The notes under the pieces are model-generated. The model had not been told where the DNA came from. It did no database searches and saw only the letters and a list, made by a program, of their open reading frames with translations. From Acanthamoeba sp. SK_2022b (Eukaryota; Discosea; Longamoebia; Acanthamoebidae): a DNA stretch of 64,000 nt. The stretch is taken from positions 1 to 64,000 of the forward strand of contig JANDJZ010000136.1 of assembly GCA_027943245.1 (NCBI GenBank). The letters run 5' to 3'. The position numbers and the translations under genes are program-made. Of the stretch, positions 11,127 to 23,500 are shown in pieces; the first letter of the stretch is position 1; each line of letters begins with the position of its first letter.

Positions 11127-11668
11127 GTAGATCTCTGTTTTGTTGATGGCTTGAGTTAGGTGATCTTGGATGCCGAACTGCCTTCCCAAATGTTGTAATT
11201 CCAAGGCATGGGGCACCAGGTCACATCCTTGCCAATCCAAGCTTTACACCTGAGCTACTGTGTACAAGCAATTATAAGGGTCCTAAGGGTACCTGAAAGG
11301 GATCATGCATCTATTTTATTGTCAGGAAATCAGTTGGTTTTCTGGTGAATAGATGGCAAGAAGGTTACCCACAACACATGCACAAACAGGACCAGATTGA
11401 GTGCATGTTTGTGGTGAAAGAGGTGTGTGAGCATTGTATGCACATAAATGTGAATAATATCACATTCTTACATGTGACCAGCATTAGGGCACACATACAC
11501 AATATGCCAACCATAAATAAAGACCATCAACATCACTACACCTCATGACTTGATGCTGCACTGCCAGGCATGTTCAGGTGTGTGCACCAATTTAATTGAT
11601 GGCATTGCAGCAAGGTTTTGCCATGCACCTCCTTCACCACACACAAGCTGTGCCAAGAAAAGGATATA
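11127..11668. other. CpG-depleted spacer between two facing tRNA-Trp genes
   Basis: These 542 bp are AT-rich, with many TG and CA dinucleotides and only one CpG (11174-11175), whereas flanking DNA has CpG every few bases. No open frame looks coding. The spacer is bounded on both sides by the 3' ends of tRNA genes. It resembles the larger CpG-free tract at 53368-54689 in composition, though I see no shared sequence. Confidence 0.8.
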
Positions 11669-11741
11669 TGAGGACGACGTGACTTGAACACGCAACCTTC
11701 TGATCTGGAGTCAGACGCTCTACCAGTTGAACTACGCCCCC
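11669..11741 (-). tRNA. tRNA-Trp (CCA), inverted second copy
   Basis: A 73-nt tRNA on the minus strand that differs from the copy at 11054-11126 by one D-stem base (GTTC for GCTC, still pairable with GAGC). The anticodon CCA lies at 11706-11708 on the plus coordinates. A TTTT run starts about 8 nt after its 3' end. The 5' and 3' flanks of the two genes are not similar, so only the gene itself is repeated. Confidence 0.95.
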
Positions 11742-11853
11742 ATTGGTTGGTTGTCAATGGAATTAGTTGAGCTACTGACCCGGCTCATTCCGATCTAATA
11801 ATAAGCCTTTGGATCTTTGGTTTCTTGGGACCGGCTCTTCTTCGCGTCGGGCA

Positions 11854-12665
11854 ATGGATGAGCGAGTGCGACAGTTTCACGACGACGCACGCAAGAGCGC
11901 TGCGGCACAGGGCGGAAACACAAGCAAAGCCGTGCGAGAGATCGAGCGACTGCGTCGCTTTATACACACAAATCAGAACTTCCGCTTCACCGAGGCTGAC
12001 AAAAACAACCTTTATGCTGCCGTCGAGGTATCTCCCGTTATGCCACCTACCTGCATGTTCCGCGCTAACAACTATGCCACGTGAAGACCTACCACAGCAT
12101 GTTTTACGGCTCGGCATCTTGGCAAGGTGGCGCTTCTGCCCTAAAAGTTTGGCGCTTTGTGCTAACAAGCAGCACAGGGCTGAGCTCACAAAGCCCTGCG
12201 CTCCCTCTCCTGGAGGACGCCCTGAAGCTGCCCTTCACCGTTTTCACCACCAAGCACAAACAAAAATTCCTCAAGTGGTACGACGAGCTCAACGCCAAGG
12301 AAGCTGCTACCAGCACATCGGCCCCACAAACCAAGGTAGAGTTGCCGCCCTCGCCCATCAATCCTCGTGCTTCTTTCTTCCTCTCCCGCTCTCCGCAGGA
12401 CGTGCGGTACCAGGTTGTGGATGTCGAGAAGAGCACCATCTCGTTGATGGACGCTGACTCGGGCGAGTTGCAAGGTACGTTGGTATCTATGTGGTGAACG
12501 AGCAGAGTCTGACCACCGTGGGTCCGTGCTGGCCGCAACGCTGTAGACCTGAGCTGGAAGGGATGTCCGCCAGAGGAGAAAAAGAAGATCATGAAGGCGT
12601 TTGATGAGGGCAACGACGTGTTCGTGATGGTCTGCGGCGACACCGTGACACGTTACGACGGCTAG
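11854..12665 (+). CDS. Protein with eIF5A C-terminal-like OB domain
   Basis: The probable start is the ATG at 11854 (MDERVRQFHDDARKS…), with at least three introns before the stop at 12663-12665. The N-terminal half is charged and helical (AVREIERLRRFIHTNQ, KHKQKFLKWYDELNAKE). The last 65 residues, VRYQVVDVEKSTISLMD followed by SGELQDLSW and FDEGNDVFVMV, align with the C-terminal OB domain of eIF5A, including the SLMD..GE and GNDV.VMV positions. The N-terminal SH3-like domain with the hypusine loop is absent, so this is not ordinary eIF5A. The last junction joins TTGCAAG to ACCTGAGC in phase. The family link is inferred from a short segment, and function is unknown. Confidence 0.5.
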
Positions 12666-12791
12666 CAATGAAGATATTGACCTCTCTTCTCCTCCTTCTG
12701 TCCTGGGTAGATGATGATTTTTTTTCTTGAGGGTCGCTGTTCTGTACGGAGCAAGAGTAAAGAGAAGCGAGTGAAGGGGGTGACGCGCGGC

Positions 12792-13870
12792 TTAGGCGCC
12801 ACCCTCTCCGTCCCGCAGGATGATAATGCGTTTCTTTGGGTGCTTCTTCTTCGTCTTTGATTCCGGCACCACGAAGATATCTTCGAGGTGGGGGGTAGGG
12901 ATGATGCCCCGACCGCCGCCGATTCGATCATCGGGAGGCCTGGGCGCGGTGGGCTTGGCCGACGGCCAGGCCTCCTGTACAATTCGCTGCAGCTTCTCGT
13001 CGATGTGAAGCGCAAATGTCACCGAACTCAACCCTTCCTGCCGCGCGGCGCACACCTCAGGCGACGTGATCAACACCACGCGTGAGAAGGCCGCCGTACC
13101 AACAGCGTAAGCATGATTTGACAGTCTTCGCGAGTACGGAGTATGCAGTCGCTCTCGTAGTATTTGCTGAAGTGTGTGTTTGTGTCGGGCTCAAGTGGGC
13201 ACTGGTCGCGACACGACAGAGCGGGGAGTGGAGTGAGGGAATTCATACGCAGTGAGCGCCTGGTCGTGTACGAGGTCGGCAACGCAAGCCCCGATGTGAT
13301 GTCGGTTCAGGGCGAGCTTGACCCACGTCCTCGCACGAGCCTCGTTGGAAGCAACAGCAGCTCGGATCCAGGGTATGCACGCCCCTCGATCGCCTCCGAT
13401 CGTTTCGAGGTGCTCCACGTAGGGCCAGAATGACTGTGTCTGCAGTCCCAACAGGCCCACTACGCCTGACTCTGCAAGAGCAAGCGTAAGGAGAAAGCGT
13501 GGTGGGTCGAGGGAGGGGGAGACGTGCTTGCCGAGAAGCCATGCAGGAGAACGCGCGATATGGCGTCACAAAGCACCGAGACGGTCTCATCGGCGTCATC
13601 GAACGCTGTGGACTAAAGGGGGTAGTGGTTGAAAGAAGCGCACAAGCTTCAAGCAGCGAAGTGAAGGCGTACCGTGTAGGCATACTGGGAAGACACAAGC
13701 TTGACTGCCGTGCGCAGGTAGCCTAGGAGGCTGGCGTTGATGGCCGTGGGCTCTGCCATAGAAGAAGTGAGCCGAAGGCGCGATGTGCCGGCACCGGCGT
13801 CCGTCCTAGCGGTTGCAGGTGCCAGGAGGTGAGTGTGGTGTTCATACACCAGCGCCAGATGGCGAGCCAT
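12792..13870 (-). CDS. RUN domain-containing protein
   Basis: The start is probably MARHLALVYEHH at 13870 and the stop is at 12792, with several introns. The middle keeps RUN-domain signatures in order: a helix with VSVLCDAISRVLLHGF, then SFWPYVEHLE, then ARTWVKLALNRHHIGACVAD and a following HDQALTAYEF. RUN domains bind Rap, Rab or Arf-like GTPases or motors in endosome traffic. The C-terminal 90 residues are basic and include KTKKKHPKKR, with no second recognisable domain. It is head to head with the CtIP gene. The family call is firm, but the partner cannot be told from sequence. Confidence 0.75.
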
Positions 13871-14129
13871 CAACAAAATCCTCCAGATTCCACTTGCAAA
13901 TCACCGCAAACAACAAAAATAGTTGAAGAAGTACTCTGGTGCACCCACGCTTCTCCAACTATCTTTTCTTTTCAGAAGACCCCCTAAAACCGTCGAGAGG
14001 CTGTATCTGCGTGTGGGCACACGCCGAAGGATGAAATAATTCCAAGAGCTTTTTGGCTTTTTCCTCAGTCTTTTTCACCGGATGAGGCAAATCCACAAGG
14101 CGAGCCACACTCGCGAGCGCTAGTACACG
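13871..14129. promoter_or_regulatory. Shared upstream region of the RUN and CtIP genes
   Basis: This 259-bp gap separates the start codons of two divergent genes, so it should carry both promoters. It is more AT-rich than the coding DNA but has normal CpG. I recognise no element by sequence. Confidence 0.4.
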
Positions 14130-16645
14130 ATGGACAATGCCAAAAGTACCCAGAAAAGGGGGATGCGCAACAACACGGATATATTCGAATTGGCCCTGGA
14201 AAATCTTAGAGAGACCTACGCCAGCTTAAAAGACGGTAAAGCTGAGTACTCTTGGGGGGGGGGGTTGGCAAGGACCTGAGCTGACTGCCTGGTCTCCCTC
14301 TCGGACAGACCTGCGGTCTGAACTTGCAGAAGAGCGAAGACGCAGCGACAAGCTTGCGACTGCCGTAGAAAGGTAGCCGTCCAACTAGCGTGCACGGGTG
14401 TGCCCTGCATGGCTGTGTTTACATTTACCCAACGTGGCCAGGCTGGAGGCAGAGAAGCGGGATCTGGCCGAGAAGTGCGAGCGGCAGCGGCAAACCTTGG
14501 AAGAGTACCGAGAATGGAGCGATGCCGTACTGCGACGTGCTGCCACACACACGGCCGACGGGCAGTCGCAGTTCCCATCTCTGCCCGCCCCGCCATCACT
14601 GGACATAACTCTGGCTGATCCCAAAGCAGAACGCGGCTGGCTTCGCAAGTACCACCCTCCTTCTCCCTCCGGGCGTGGGCACATGGTGACCTGCGAGTGT
14701 GGTCACTCTCGATGAATGCGGCAGGTCGCCCGTATTTGAGAAGGAGGCCGCTCCGCAGGCCACCCAGCGCAGTGCATATGTGTCACGGCGGCGACACTCG
14801 GATCTCCTTCAGTCACCTGAGGCCGTAGTGGGTTCTGCCCAGGCCAGGCACACGATCACCATGACTCCCTACAAGCCCGATGACCCTACCGAGGTGCGCC
14901 TTCTTGTCTCTCTGATTGGATGCCCTTGTGTGCACATTTTCCTCAAATCACGACCCATTGAATGGCCAACCAGGGCAAAGGCTCCAAGGCAAAGCCTACG
15001 GGATCGGAGGTAAGTCCTTCCCTGCGCGTTGGTTCCATCCAGCGTTTGCTCCGGGACATGGACGAAAAAATGGAGTGGCGGGCCGACTCCCAGTCCTCCT
15101 TGCCTCACGACATTGCCGTCGGTACGCGGTCCGCCTCGTTCTTCCGCCTCGGATTCGAGGCTGAACGCGTGTAATGTATGGTAATAATCTCATTGGCCCG
15201 TCCTGCGCTGACAGGGTCGCCACGCAGGCCCTCAAAGACGAACATAATCACGGACGAGGAGACGACCGAGTATGACGACGACGACGACGACGACGGGGAG
15301 GCAGAACCGCCCGTGCGAGCAAGCGGCGCACGGAAGGGCAACGAGGAAGAGGTCCGCTCGATGTCGACGCCTTCGGTGGTGGTTGAGGGGGATCTCAACC
15401 TTCTGTCGCCCACCAACTACTTCAGGCGTGTGGTGCCCGCTAAGCCGCCGTCCGCGTCGCACAAGATCGCCAAGGCCGATGACGGCGAGAAGGGTCACGC
15501 CAAGGTTGGCTACGACGACGAGGAGGACTCCATGGAAAGCGTGTACTCCATGTTCCTCGGCGACGACAAGAAGAGCGGCCCGGCGAGCGAGCAGAAGATA
15601 GCCTACCCGGCAGCGGTGGAGATCGAGAGCAGTTCCGGCGAGCACAACAGAAGCGACGACGCGAGCGAGGAGCAGAGGAAGGGATCGTCGGACACGTCGG
15701 AGGTCGAGATTATCGACGTGGACGCGCTGCCTGCGCGGAAGGGCGGCGGCAAGCGAAAGAAGGCGCAAGCGAAGCGGGCCGACGCTCTCCCCGGGTTCAC
15801 AGGAAGGAAGCGGCAGCGCACCACCCAACAGGAGCTCGAGGAGAACGAGGCCCCTGTCGCCAGCGCGGCGTCGCGGGTCCGGTCACGGCAGAGGGCGGCC
15901 GACCGGCGAAAGAGCGCGAACAGCAGCAGGCCCGAGCTCCGGCCTCGCTTTGACGCGGACGACGACGACGACGAGTACTCGACCGTGTACGTGGGCGGCA
16001 GCAGCGAAGAGGAACGAGAGGCAGAGCGGATGCGCAAGACCGACCGGCGGCGGAAGGAGGCCGACGAGATGCGGGCCTTTCGCGTCCTGCTCAAGGAGGG
16101 AGCTCTCGAACAGCAGGCCGACGACCGAGGGGAGGCGGACGACAAGGGCGATCGCGAGGCCAAGGAAAACGACCCTGCACAGCAGCGACCGGGCAATCCG
16201 CTCCGGAGCGAGGAAGAGCCGCCGGCGGGACGACCAGCGCCGCTCCTGCGGCTGCCCTACACAGTGGCCCCGGACGCGCTGCGGTCCGGAGAGCGGAAGG
16301 AGCGCAACGCCGAGTACGCTCGCGTGGAGGTGGTGCGCAAGAAGGACGAGCGGGCCGTCCTTCCGGGCCGTGAGTGCGAGGAGTGCGCCAAGGTATTCTT
16401 CTTCTTCTTGTTCTTGTTGTTGTTGTTGTTGGGTGGGTGACTAGCGGCGGCTGACGGTAGTGGTAACGGCGCAGTTCTACGACGCCGTGCGCGAGGGCGG
16501 GCTCGAGTTTGACCGGAAGCTGTTCGTCCACAACTGTTCGCGCCACCGGAGCGCCTACGCCGCGCCCGACACCCCGCCCCACTTCTGGGACCTCTCCTTT
16601 CCCGAGACCCAGCCCGGCACCCCCCCGCGCGACGAACGCCCGTAA
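14130..16645 (+). CDS. RBBP8: CtIP/Sae2/COM1 family DNA end-resection factor
   Basis: CtIP/Sae2 stimulates MRE11-RAD50 to clip DNA ends and start resection for homologous recombination. The protein starts MDNAKSTQKRG at 14130. Early exons encode a coiled coil (LEAEKRDLAEKCERQRQTLE). A long acidic and Lys/Arg-rich disordered middle follows. The end has the Sae2/CtIP signature: VVRKKDERAVLPGRECEEC, then FYDAV after an intron, CSRHRSAYAAPDTP, and FWDLSFPETQ. This matches the family's CxxC, CSRHR and PPxTPxxFW motifs. The last intron, which reads as a Phe/Leu run if translated, splices GCCAAG to TTCTAC in frame. Intermediate exon borders are approximate. Confidence 0.9.
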
Positions 16646-16797
16646 AGGAGAGAAAGCAAAATGCAAATTGAAAGGAAAACGGCGTGTTTGGCGCGAACAC
16701 ACTCGCGAGGAGCCAAGGTGAGGGACAACAAGGAAGGTGAGGGAAGAGAGCAAGAGAGTGACCGGCTGGGGTACTGACACGCACGAGGGAGGCAGGG

Positions 16798-19700
16798 ATG
16801 GCGATGAAGGGACGACCGGCGTTCGAGCGCCGGACAATCTTTGCGAAATCGCGAGCAGCGGATTCCAGGCATGCGACATTTCTGGGCTCTGGCCCGGAGC
16901 AGATGCATCAACAACCACAGTATAGCGCGGACGAGGTCAGTGGGGGTGCGAGCTACGGCTGCATGGCTGCCCGCACTGCCCTCATCCTGCCGTTCACCTG
17001 GGAAGACGACACCGTGTCTGCCGTGAACTGGACCGAGAAGCTGCTCAAGCGCAGCGTCAGGGACAAGCAGACCGGACGCAAGGTGCCCCTGTGGGAGCTC
17101 AACCAGTCGCTGCCTCTCGAGACCGCCGAGCTCTCGGCCCACTTTCGCCAGATCGTCGGATGGAACGAAGAGGTGCGCCGCGCCGCTCACGTCGAGGCCC
17201 TCCAGCACGCACGCCGGCGGCTCGACCTCCCCGAGGCCTCTCCTGCCGCTGCCGCTGCCGCTCCCACTACCGTGGCAGAGGGCAAGACATCACAGGCCAA
17301 GGCGGACTCGGCCGACCAGCCTGGTCGGCCGCTTCAAGCAGAGGAGCACAACGCGATGGACGAAAAGGGGGAAGAGGCGCTCGAAGACGAAGACGCAGAC
17401 GAGGATGATGCGGATGGAGGCGAGTGCGGGGAGTTGGAGGACTCGAGCGGGGACGAGGACGAGCAGGATGAAGAGGCGGCCAACCGGCGCAAGATGGAGG
17501 TGTGGAAGTGTAGTCGACTGCGGCTCACCCCGAGCGCGCTGGCTGCGGTATTCCCCGAACCGGCGCTCTGGGCCGCAGATATGCAGGGCCACTCCAACGC
17601 CGTCGCCTTCGACAACTCCAGCCACCTCGCATTCCTCACCTCCACCACCAACCTCCTCCAGTCCCAGCATCAGTCGCGGCCGCCCACCCAGCCCTCCACA
17701 CCCGCTAGCGCCAGCGCCGCTGCTGTGGCCGCCGCCGGGCTGGCGATCCCCAGATCTCGGTCCACGTCAGCCTACACACGGGCATCGGGGGGCGAGGAGG
17801 GCGGCGAGAAGGAGGAAAAGGAGGAGGAGAAGGGTAACAGCGATGATGACGAAGATGACGACGACGATGACGACAGCGTAGGGGTGACGCCCAGCAGCAA
17901 ACAGACTCCCGCCGGGAAGAAACTCCGGCCAAGGCTGCTTCGATCCGAGTCACTGAAACCGACCACTCCGCTCCGTCGCATTCCAACGCTAATGTCCACC
18001 ATGCCCGATTCCCCGTATCTCTCCCATTCAGGCCACTCTCTCCTTCCATGTTGTGCGCGCGCGTGTGTGGTCTGACACGAGAGTGTCCTGTGCCACTAGG
18101 TTTACGCCCAGCGGCCCGTCGACAGTGTCGGCGCTCGATGCGAAGACGACCTCGCTGCGGATCGGCGTGCCATGCGTGGAACTGGTGTTGTACCCGATGG
18201 GTGGCGGTCTCCTCGTATTCCACATCGACTGGATACCCAACGCCCGCAACAAGAAGCTCTCCGTTGACGAGCTCCGACGGTAGAACCGTCCTCCCCACGT
18301 TTTTTTTTTGCCTGAGCGCCCGCCAGGCAGGTCGGCGTCGCTATCAGCTCATCGATCTTTGAGCTCACTCGCGTGTGCACGGGGGCAGGTGGCTGTTCCT
18401 GGTCAAGTTCCGTCACCGAGTAAAGAAGGTGTTCCTCGGGTGGACCCTGGGTCCAAGCAACCCCGCGAAACTCTTGACCCCGCGCAGCAAGAAGAACGAA
18501 CGCAACTCGGCACCCATCTTGGGCAAGCTCGCGGGCTCCATGTACGGCGTTGGGCACCCACCCACACGTGCGCGTGCGCTCGCGTTCATTCGCTGGTGGT
18601 GCAGTGGCTGACCGGTGGTCGGTCGCCGCGTGTGGCAGCAACGGCGAGGAGCTCATATCGCTGGCCACGATCGGCAATTGGCTGCTGCATCTGCCCAACG
18701 AGTCCGAGCAGCTGCCTCCGCACCGCGTCTCACACGGCACGGTACATATAAAAACCGCCGCATATTGCGAGTTGCGTTGGTTACGGTTGGTTCTGGAAAT
18801 TGCTCATCCACCGTGAGCGTGCAGCACGCCAACCACCACTCCACGGTCGTGCTCGACCGGGAGCCTGCGGAAGAGGAGCTGCAGGAGTACCTGTTCCATC
18901 TCACGCGAGGTACGGCGGGAGTCTCTGATGGTGTGGGTCTACCCGTATGATCAACCAAGTGACCTCCCCCGTCTGTCCGTATGCAATACAGCGTTCGGGC
19001 AGCGCAACAGACCGCCGCCGGTCAAGAAGGCGCGGTCGAGGCTCGACCAAATTCTCGTGCACCGGCAGAACCGGTACATCGGCATATCGCGCGAGGGGTC
19101 GGTGGCGCTGAGCTGGCCCACCGACGACAGCAACGTGCAGTTCGAGCGGGTCACGTGGCCCAAGCTCTTCCAAGGGGTCTACCTCATCCTGGCTCTCCAC
19201 GCGTACATTGCCCTCTCGTTATACCCCCTTCTCACCACCGCCGCGAGGCTGTCCTTTGTTGCTCATCGACACGTCGGCCGTTGCGCAGGCGAGGCGAAGC
19301 TGTGGTGCTGTCGGAGCTATCCAATCTTTCGGGTGCGTCAGCATCGTCGCTTCGTTCTTTCGTGGGGGCCCGCTCATCTTCTGCTTGTTCTCCCTGCATA
19401 CGGTTGATGGTTGCAGCTAGTGCCGCCGAACACCTGCGGCTGGACTGTACAGACAACATCGAATATCTCGAGCGTCACCGGGCCGAGCTCCGCTACCTGG
19501 CTGTACTCAACGCCTCTCCCCCCGTTCACTCCGAGCCCAACTGACGCCACGCCTCTTCTCTCCTTCTCTCTCCTCGCCAGATGTTGATGATAAAGTATTC
19601 CCTAGGCATGAGCAGCGATGACTGCGGCGGGCTGCCGGAGTACTCGAACTTCTTCTCGACGATGAGGAAGATGCTGGGCATCCCTGAGGCGAGGCAGGAG

Positions 19701-20496
19701 ATCCGCGACGAGATCCAGGACGTGCTGGGCATAGTCGAGTCGGGCTACATGGAGGAGCAGCGGCGGCAGACCCGCGAGGAGAAGCGCGCGGCCAAGCTCC
19801 GTGAGTTCACGCAGCAGCTCACAGAGACCCGTCGAGTCGCGAAGGCCAAGCGCATCGAGACCCTCATCTCCGTCATCGGTAAATCGCTTCCCACCCACTC
19901 ACCTTTCGATTTTCTGTCCGCGCGCTGATCATCGAGCGGGGCTGGGCCCAGGTGCCGTGACAATCCCTATCGTCGTGGTGTCGGGGCTGCCGCTGGAGGT
20001 GGTAGCGCCGCCCGCAGTGTCCTTCTGGCACCTGCTTGTGGGCGTCGTCTTCCTCTCGTTGCTCTTTGCGGCAGCGCTCCTCTACTGGCAATACGCGCCC
20101 AGCCAAGACGGGGACCCGCAGCCCGTCCCAGGTTAACCTGCCTCTCTGCCTGCCCCTTGCTTGGTGTTGCGCGTATGTTCACTCCTTTCCGTTGTCGCTT
20201 GGTCAGGCCTGGAGAGCGATGAGAAGATAGCTTCTCAGCGAGGCGGCAGCCTGTGCACAAGCAGCGCGCAGGACACGGTGGGTCCGGGCGTGACGCCCTA
20301 CCGCAGCCGTCCCGGGCCGGATCCCAGCGTCCTTCTGACGGGCCTGCGCTCGGTGCGGCGCGGCGTCAGCCACGACGAGCTGCAGTCGGTGTTGCGTTCG
20401 CAAAGGCCCCGAAAGCACGTGTCCTACGGCGCCGTGGACCTCGAGGCCCCCATGACCCCCTTTGCCCCCCCTACTTATCGACCCTCTTACCACTAA
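16798..20496 (+). CDS. Large multi-exon protein with two C-terminal membrane segments, CorA-like layout
   Basis: The first exon starts MAMKGRPAFERR at 16798 and includes an acidic low-complexity stretch. Later exons encode compact domains with beta character (LRIGVPCVELVLYPMGGG; RYIGISREGSVALSWP) and then helices (RQEIRDEIQDVLGIVESGYM). A long charged helix follows, and two hydrophobic segments, VTIPIVVVSGLPLEV and HLLVGVVFLSLLFAAALLYW, lie near the end, with a tail of about 100 residues after them. A long helix followed by two close membrane segments recalls CorA-type ion channels, but the GMN signature is not seen, so I do not claim that function. The stop is at 20494-20496. Exon borders are partly approximate. 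Confidence 0.65.
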
Positions 20497-20572
20497 TGCG
20501 GCAATGGTCAAGCGGAGTGTACAAAATTTACTGCGGAAAGATACGCAAGCTAAGCGGCACCTCGCCTAGGAG

Positions 20573-23500
20573 TTACACGGCCTCGTCGCCAGAGGGCTCG
20601 CCCAGAGCCTGCAACACCCCGCGGAGCTCTTCCACGAGGAGATCGCTGTCGTCTCCACGGTCGTCTTCGCGGATGGACTGCTCCACGCCCTCCTGATTCT
20701 GCGCGAGAAAATGGTGGACGGTGATGAGGGCGTCGTCGCGCGCGTGCTCGGGCACGGGCAACGCGTGTGCGTCCTTCCCGTTCTCCGGATTCTCCATGAT
20801 GCGGCTGTAGAATCGCTCTAGCGTGGGCTTGTTCGACGTGATAAACCTACCGGTGTGTGGCATCAAATGTCATGCTAAGTTTGAGGCGGGGCATGCCAAG
20901 GGTGCGTACGCGTTGAGCTTTTCCATGTATTCCTCTTTAGCGCCGGGCATGGTGTTGTTGGCCAGGTTCTGTATCACCTTTGATATCAAGATCAATTGCC
21001 GCTGCGCCATCTGATGGTGGAAGGCAAACAAACACAAACCAACACAAACAAACAAACGTACATGCGTCATCAGCGAGCATGTGCTGACACCACTGTTCGC
21101 AACCGCGATAGTTGCGTACCGGATGAGGAGGCTCTTCGAGAAGGCCGTAGACCTGCGGGGCCATGAGGGCGGGACAGATGAGGCGAAGGAAATAGAATCC
21201 GCCGATGGCCCGGTACTGCGTAAGCTCGCCGTAGCGCGCCCCGATCTCCTCGTGGACGTGTCGCAGGATTCGCCGAATGGGCACGGGAATCGAGCGTTCG
21301 CTGTCGACGATCACCTTGAGCATCTTCTGGGCCACAAGCCACAGCTCGAGGGTGTTGATGGTTGAGTCGGCCTCCTGATCCATCCGTAACGGGTCGATTT
21401 CCATGCTGGACAGTGCCAGCACGTCCGATGTGTGGCCCGAGTTGTCATCGGTGTCGAGTTTATAGCGCCCGTGCATAACTCGCGAGCGAGACTTCATCTT
21501 GGTTCCGGTGGGCGTCAGTGATCCCGACGAGTGCTCCGGGTCGGCGCCCTCTGCTGACTCGGGGCTCGCCTCGACGGCACGATCGTTGATGGAATGAACC
21601 GACAGGACGAGCGTGTGCCACAGATACCTGGTACGCCAAGAGAGATGCAGAAAGACAAACAGGGAGACAGAGATGGATGGGATGAGATAGGATGGGAGAT
21701 GAGGCGGAATTGGGGGGGGGGGGAAAGCCGCACCTCAAGCCCACCATCCGCACGTAGGCCGTGTACATCTTGGCGGCGATGCTGTTAGAACGGAAAAGAG
21801 TGGATTCCTGGGTGGCCAACTCGACTTCGTAGGAGATGCGGGTGATCATGAGTGCGTTGCACTTCTGGTTGCTTTCAAATATCCGCACGATTGCTTTGGC
21901 GATCTGTTGGAAGCAGAGGCCATCAGCAGGATTACACAATGTACAAGGTTCGATCAAAACCCTACCTTCTCCGATTGGTTGGAACGAACGTAAGCGAGTA
22001 TGGCGTGCGCCAGCCTTCCCTCATAAGCCAGCAGAAGCTGTTCGAGGGCTTTGTAGTTCTGCAGATATCACTTAACGCTCAGTGGCCTGAATGATTAAAA
22101 TAATAATAATAATAATAAATAAAAACCAAAGAGAAAGGGCACCTCAGCTTTCTTCTTGGGGAGAGCGACGTGTGCAGTATCACCATAGACGAGCTGCTCA
22201 TAGTTGGGTTGCCTGAGCTCCTTGTGTTGATTGGTGAACCGCTGGCGCGCGAACACAAACACGATGATGGCGAGAGCGAGTGCCAAGAACAGGGCGAGTC
22301 CGGCGACACCACCGATAACGCCCCCGACAATCGCTCCCGTGGAGTCAGAGCCTGCGCCAGGCATGGGTCTACGAAGGGAAAGGAAGAGGCGCGTGATGGT
22401 CATACATCGACGCAAGGTGAGGCCAGGGCGGGGTACTGTACAACGGGGAGGTCAAGGCCGCTGTGGGCGTAGCGGTAGGAGTCGGCGGTGCTGCGAAAAC
22501 GGTGATCGTTGTCCCACTCGTCACGGCCGCCCCGCCACCGTTTCGAATCCGACAGCGCACCACTGTGCCGTTGGCGATGTCCGTTGAATTCATGAAGAAG
22601 GTGCTGCTCGTCTGGCCCGGGAAGTTCTTCCAGGCCTGGATGAGGTCGTCCCTCTCCTCAACGTACGACACATGTCGCAAATACCTAAATGACAGGGCGG
22701 GATTGTGCGCCCCGAGACTCAGGTCGTAGCTCCTCACCTCAGTTGCGAGGTCTGTTGTGTCGGTTGAGTTGCCGGTGTCGGTCGAGTTGTCGGTGTCGGT
22801 CGAGTTGTCGACGGTTGAATTCTCGTAGGTGAGGTATTGCCACTGATAGGAAGCCGCTGGCACACTCACGGCCGAGACGAAGAGCATAACCGGCGCTCCG
22901 AGCTCGACCGTCACATTCTCTAGGGGCACCTCGACGAAGTACGGCACACTCGGATTGACAAACGCCTGCACGTAGAACACACTCGCTAGCTCGCCATCCG
23001 AGGCGCAGAGCTGGAGCTGCATGTTCGATCGTCAGGATGACCGAGAGAGAGCGAGAGAGAACACCTCAACAAGGAAGTAGAGCGCCATGGAGAGCCAAAG
23101 GAGCAGACAGTACCTGAAAATTGCCAACGTCGAGCAGATTGAGTAGGGGTGCGTCAGTAGCTGTGCTATTGGCAGAAACGAGGCCGCAGTTGCTGCTAAG
23201 TATATTCCACGAATAGAGCGTGTCCACATCTGAGCTGCCGCTGTAGGCCGCCGTGGTGTCGAGGCTCGTGGTATTCAACACGACAGAGCTGAGCGCAGGA
23301 GCGGTGATGCCGTTGACGTCTATTTTGGCCTGCGGTGAGGTCTGGAGTATGTCGAGGCCTGCGATGTGAAGACCGTGATGCCAAAGTAAGCCATCACAGC
23401 CGTTGGATGCATGTTCCTGCAGTGGATAAATGGCAGAAGTACCTATCGCGACGGCCGGTGCCAGATTGGGCCAGGAGGGATTGGCTAAACTCGTGAGTTG

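Noticed and set aside
16393..16440. Phe/Leu-rich hydrophobic end of the long CtIP exon, like a membrane tail
   Set aside because: It is intron sequence. Splicing GCCAAG to TTCTAC restores the conserved CtIP end with CSRHR and FWDLSFP.
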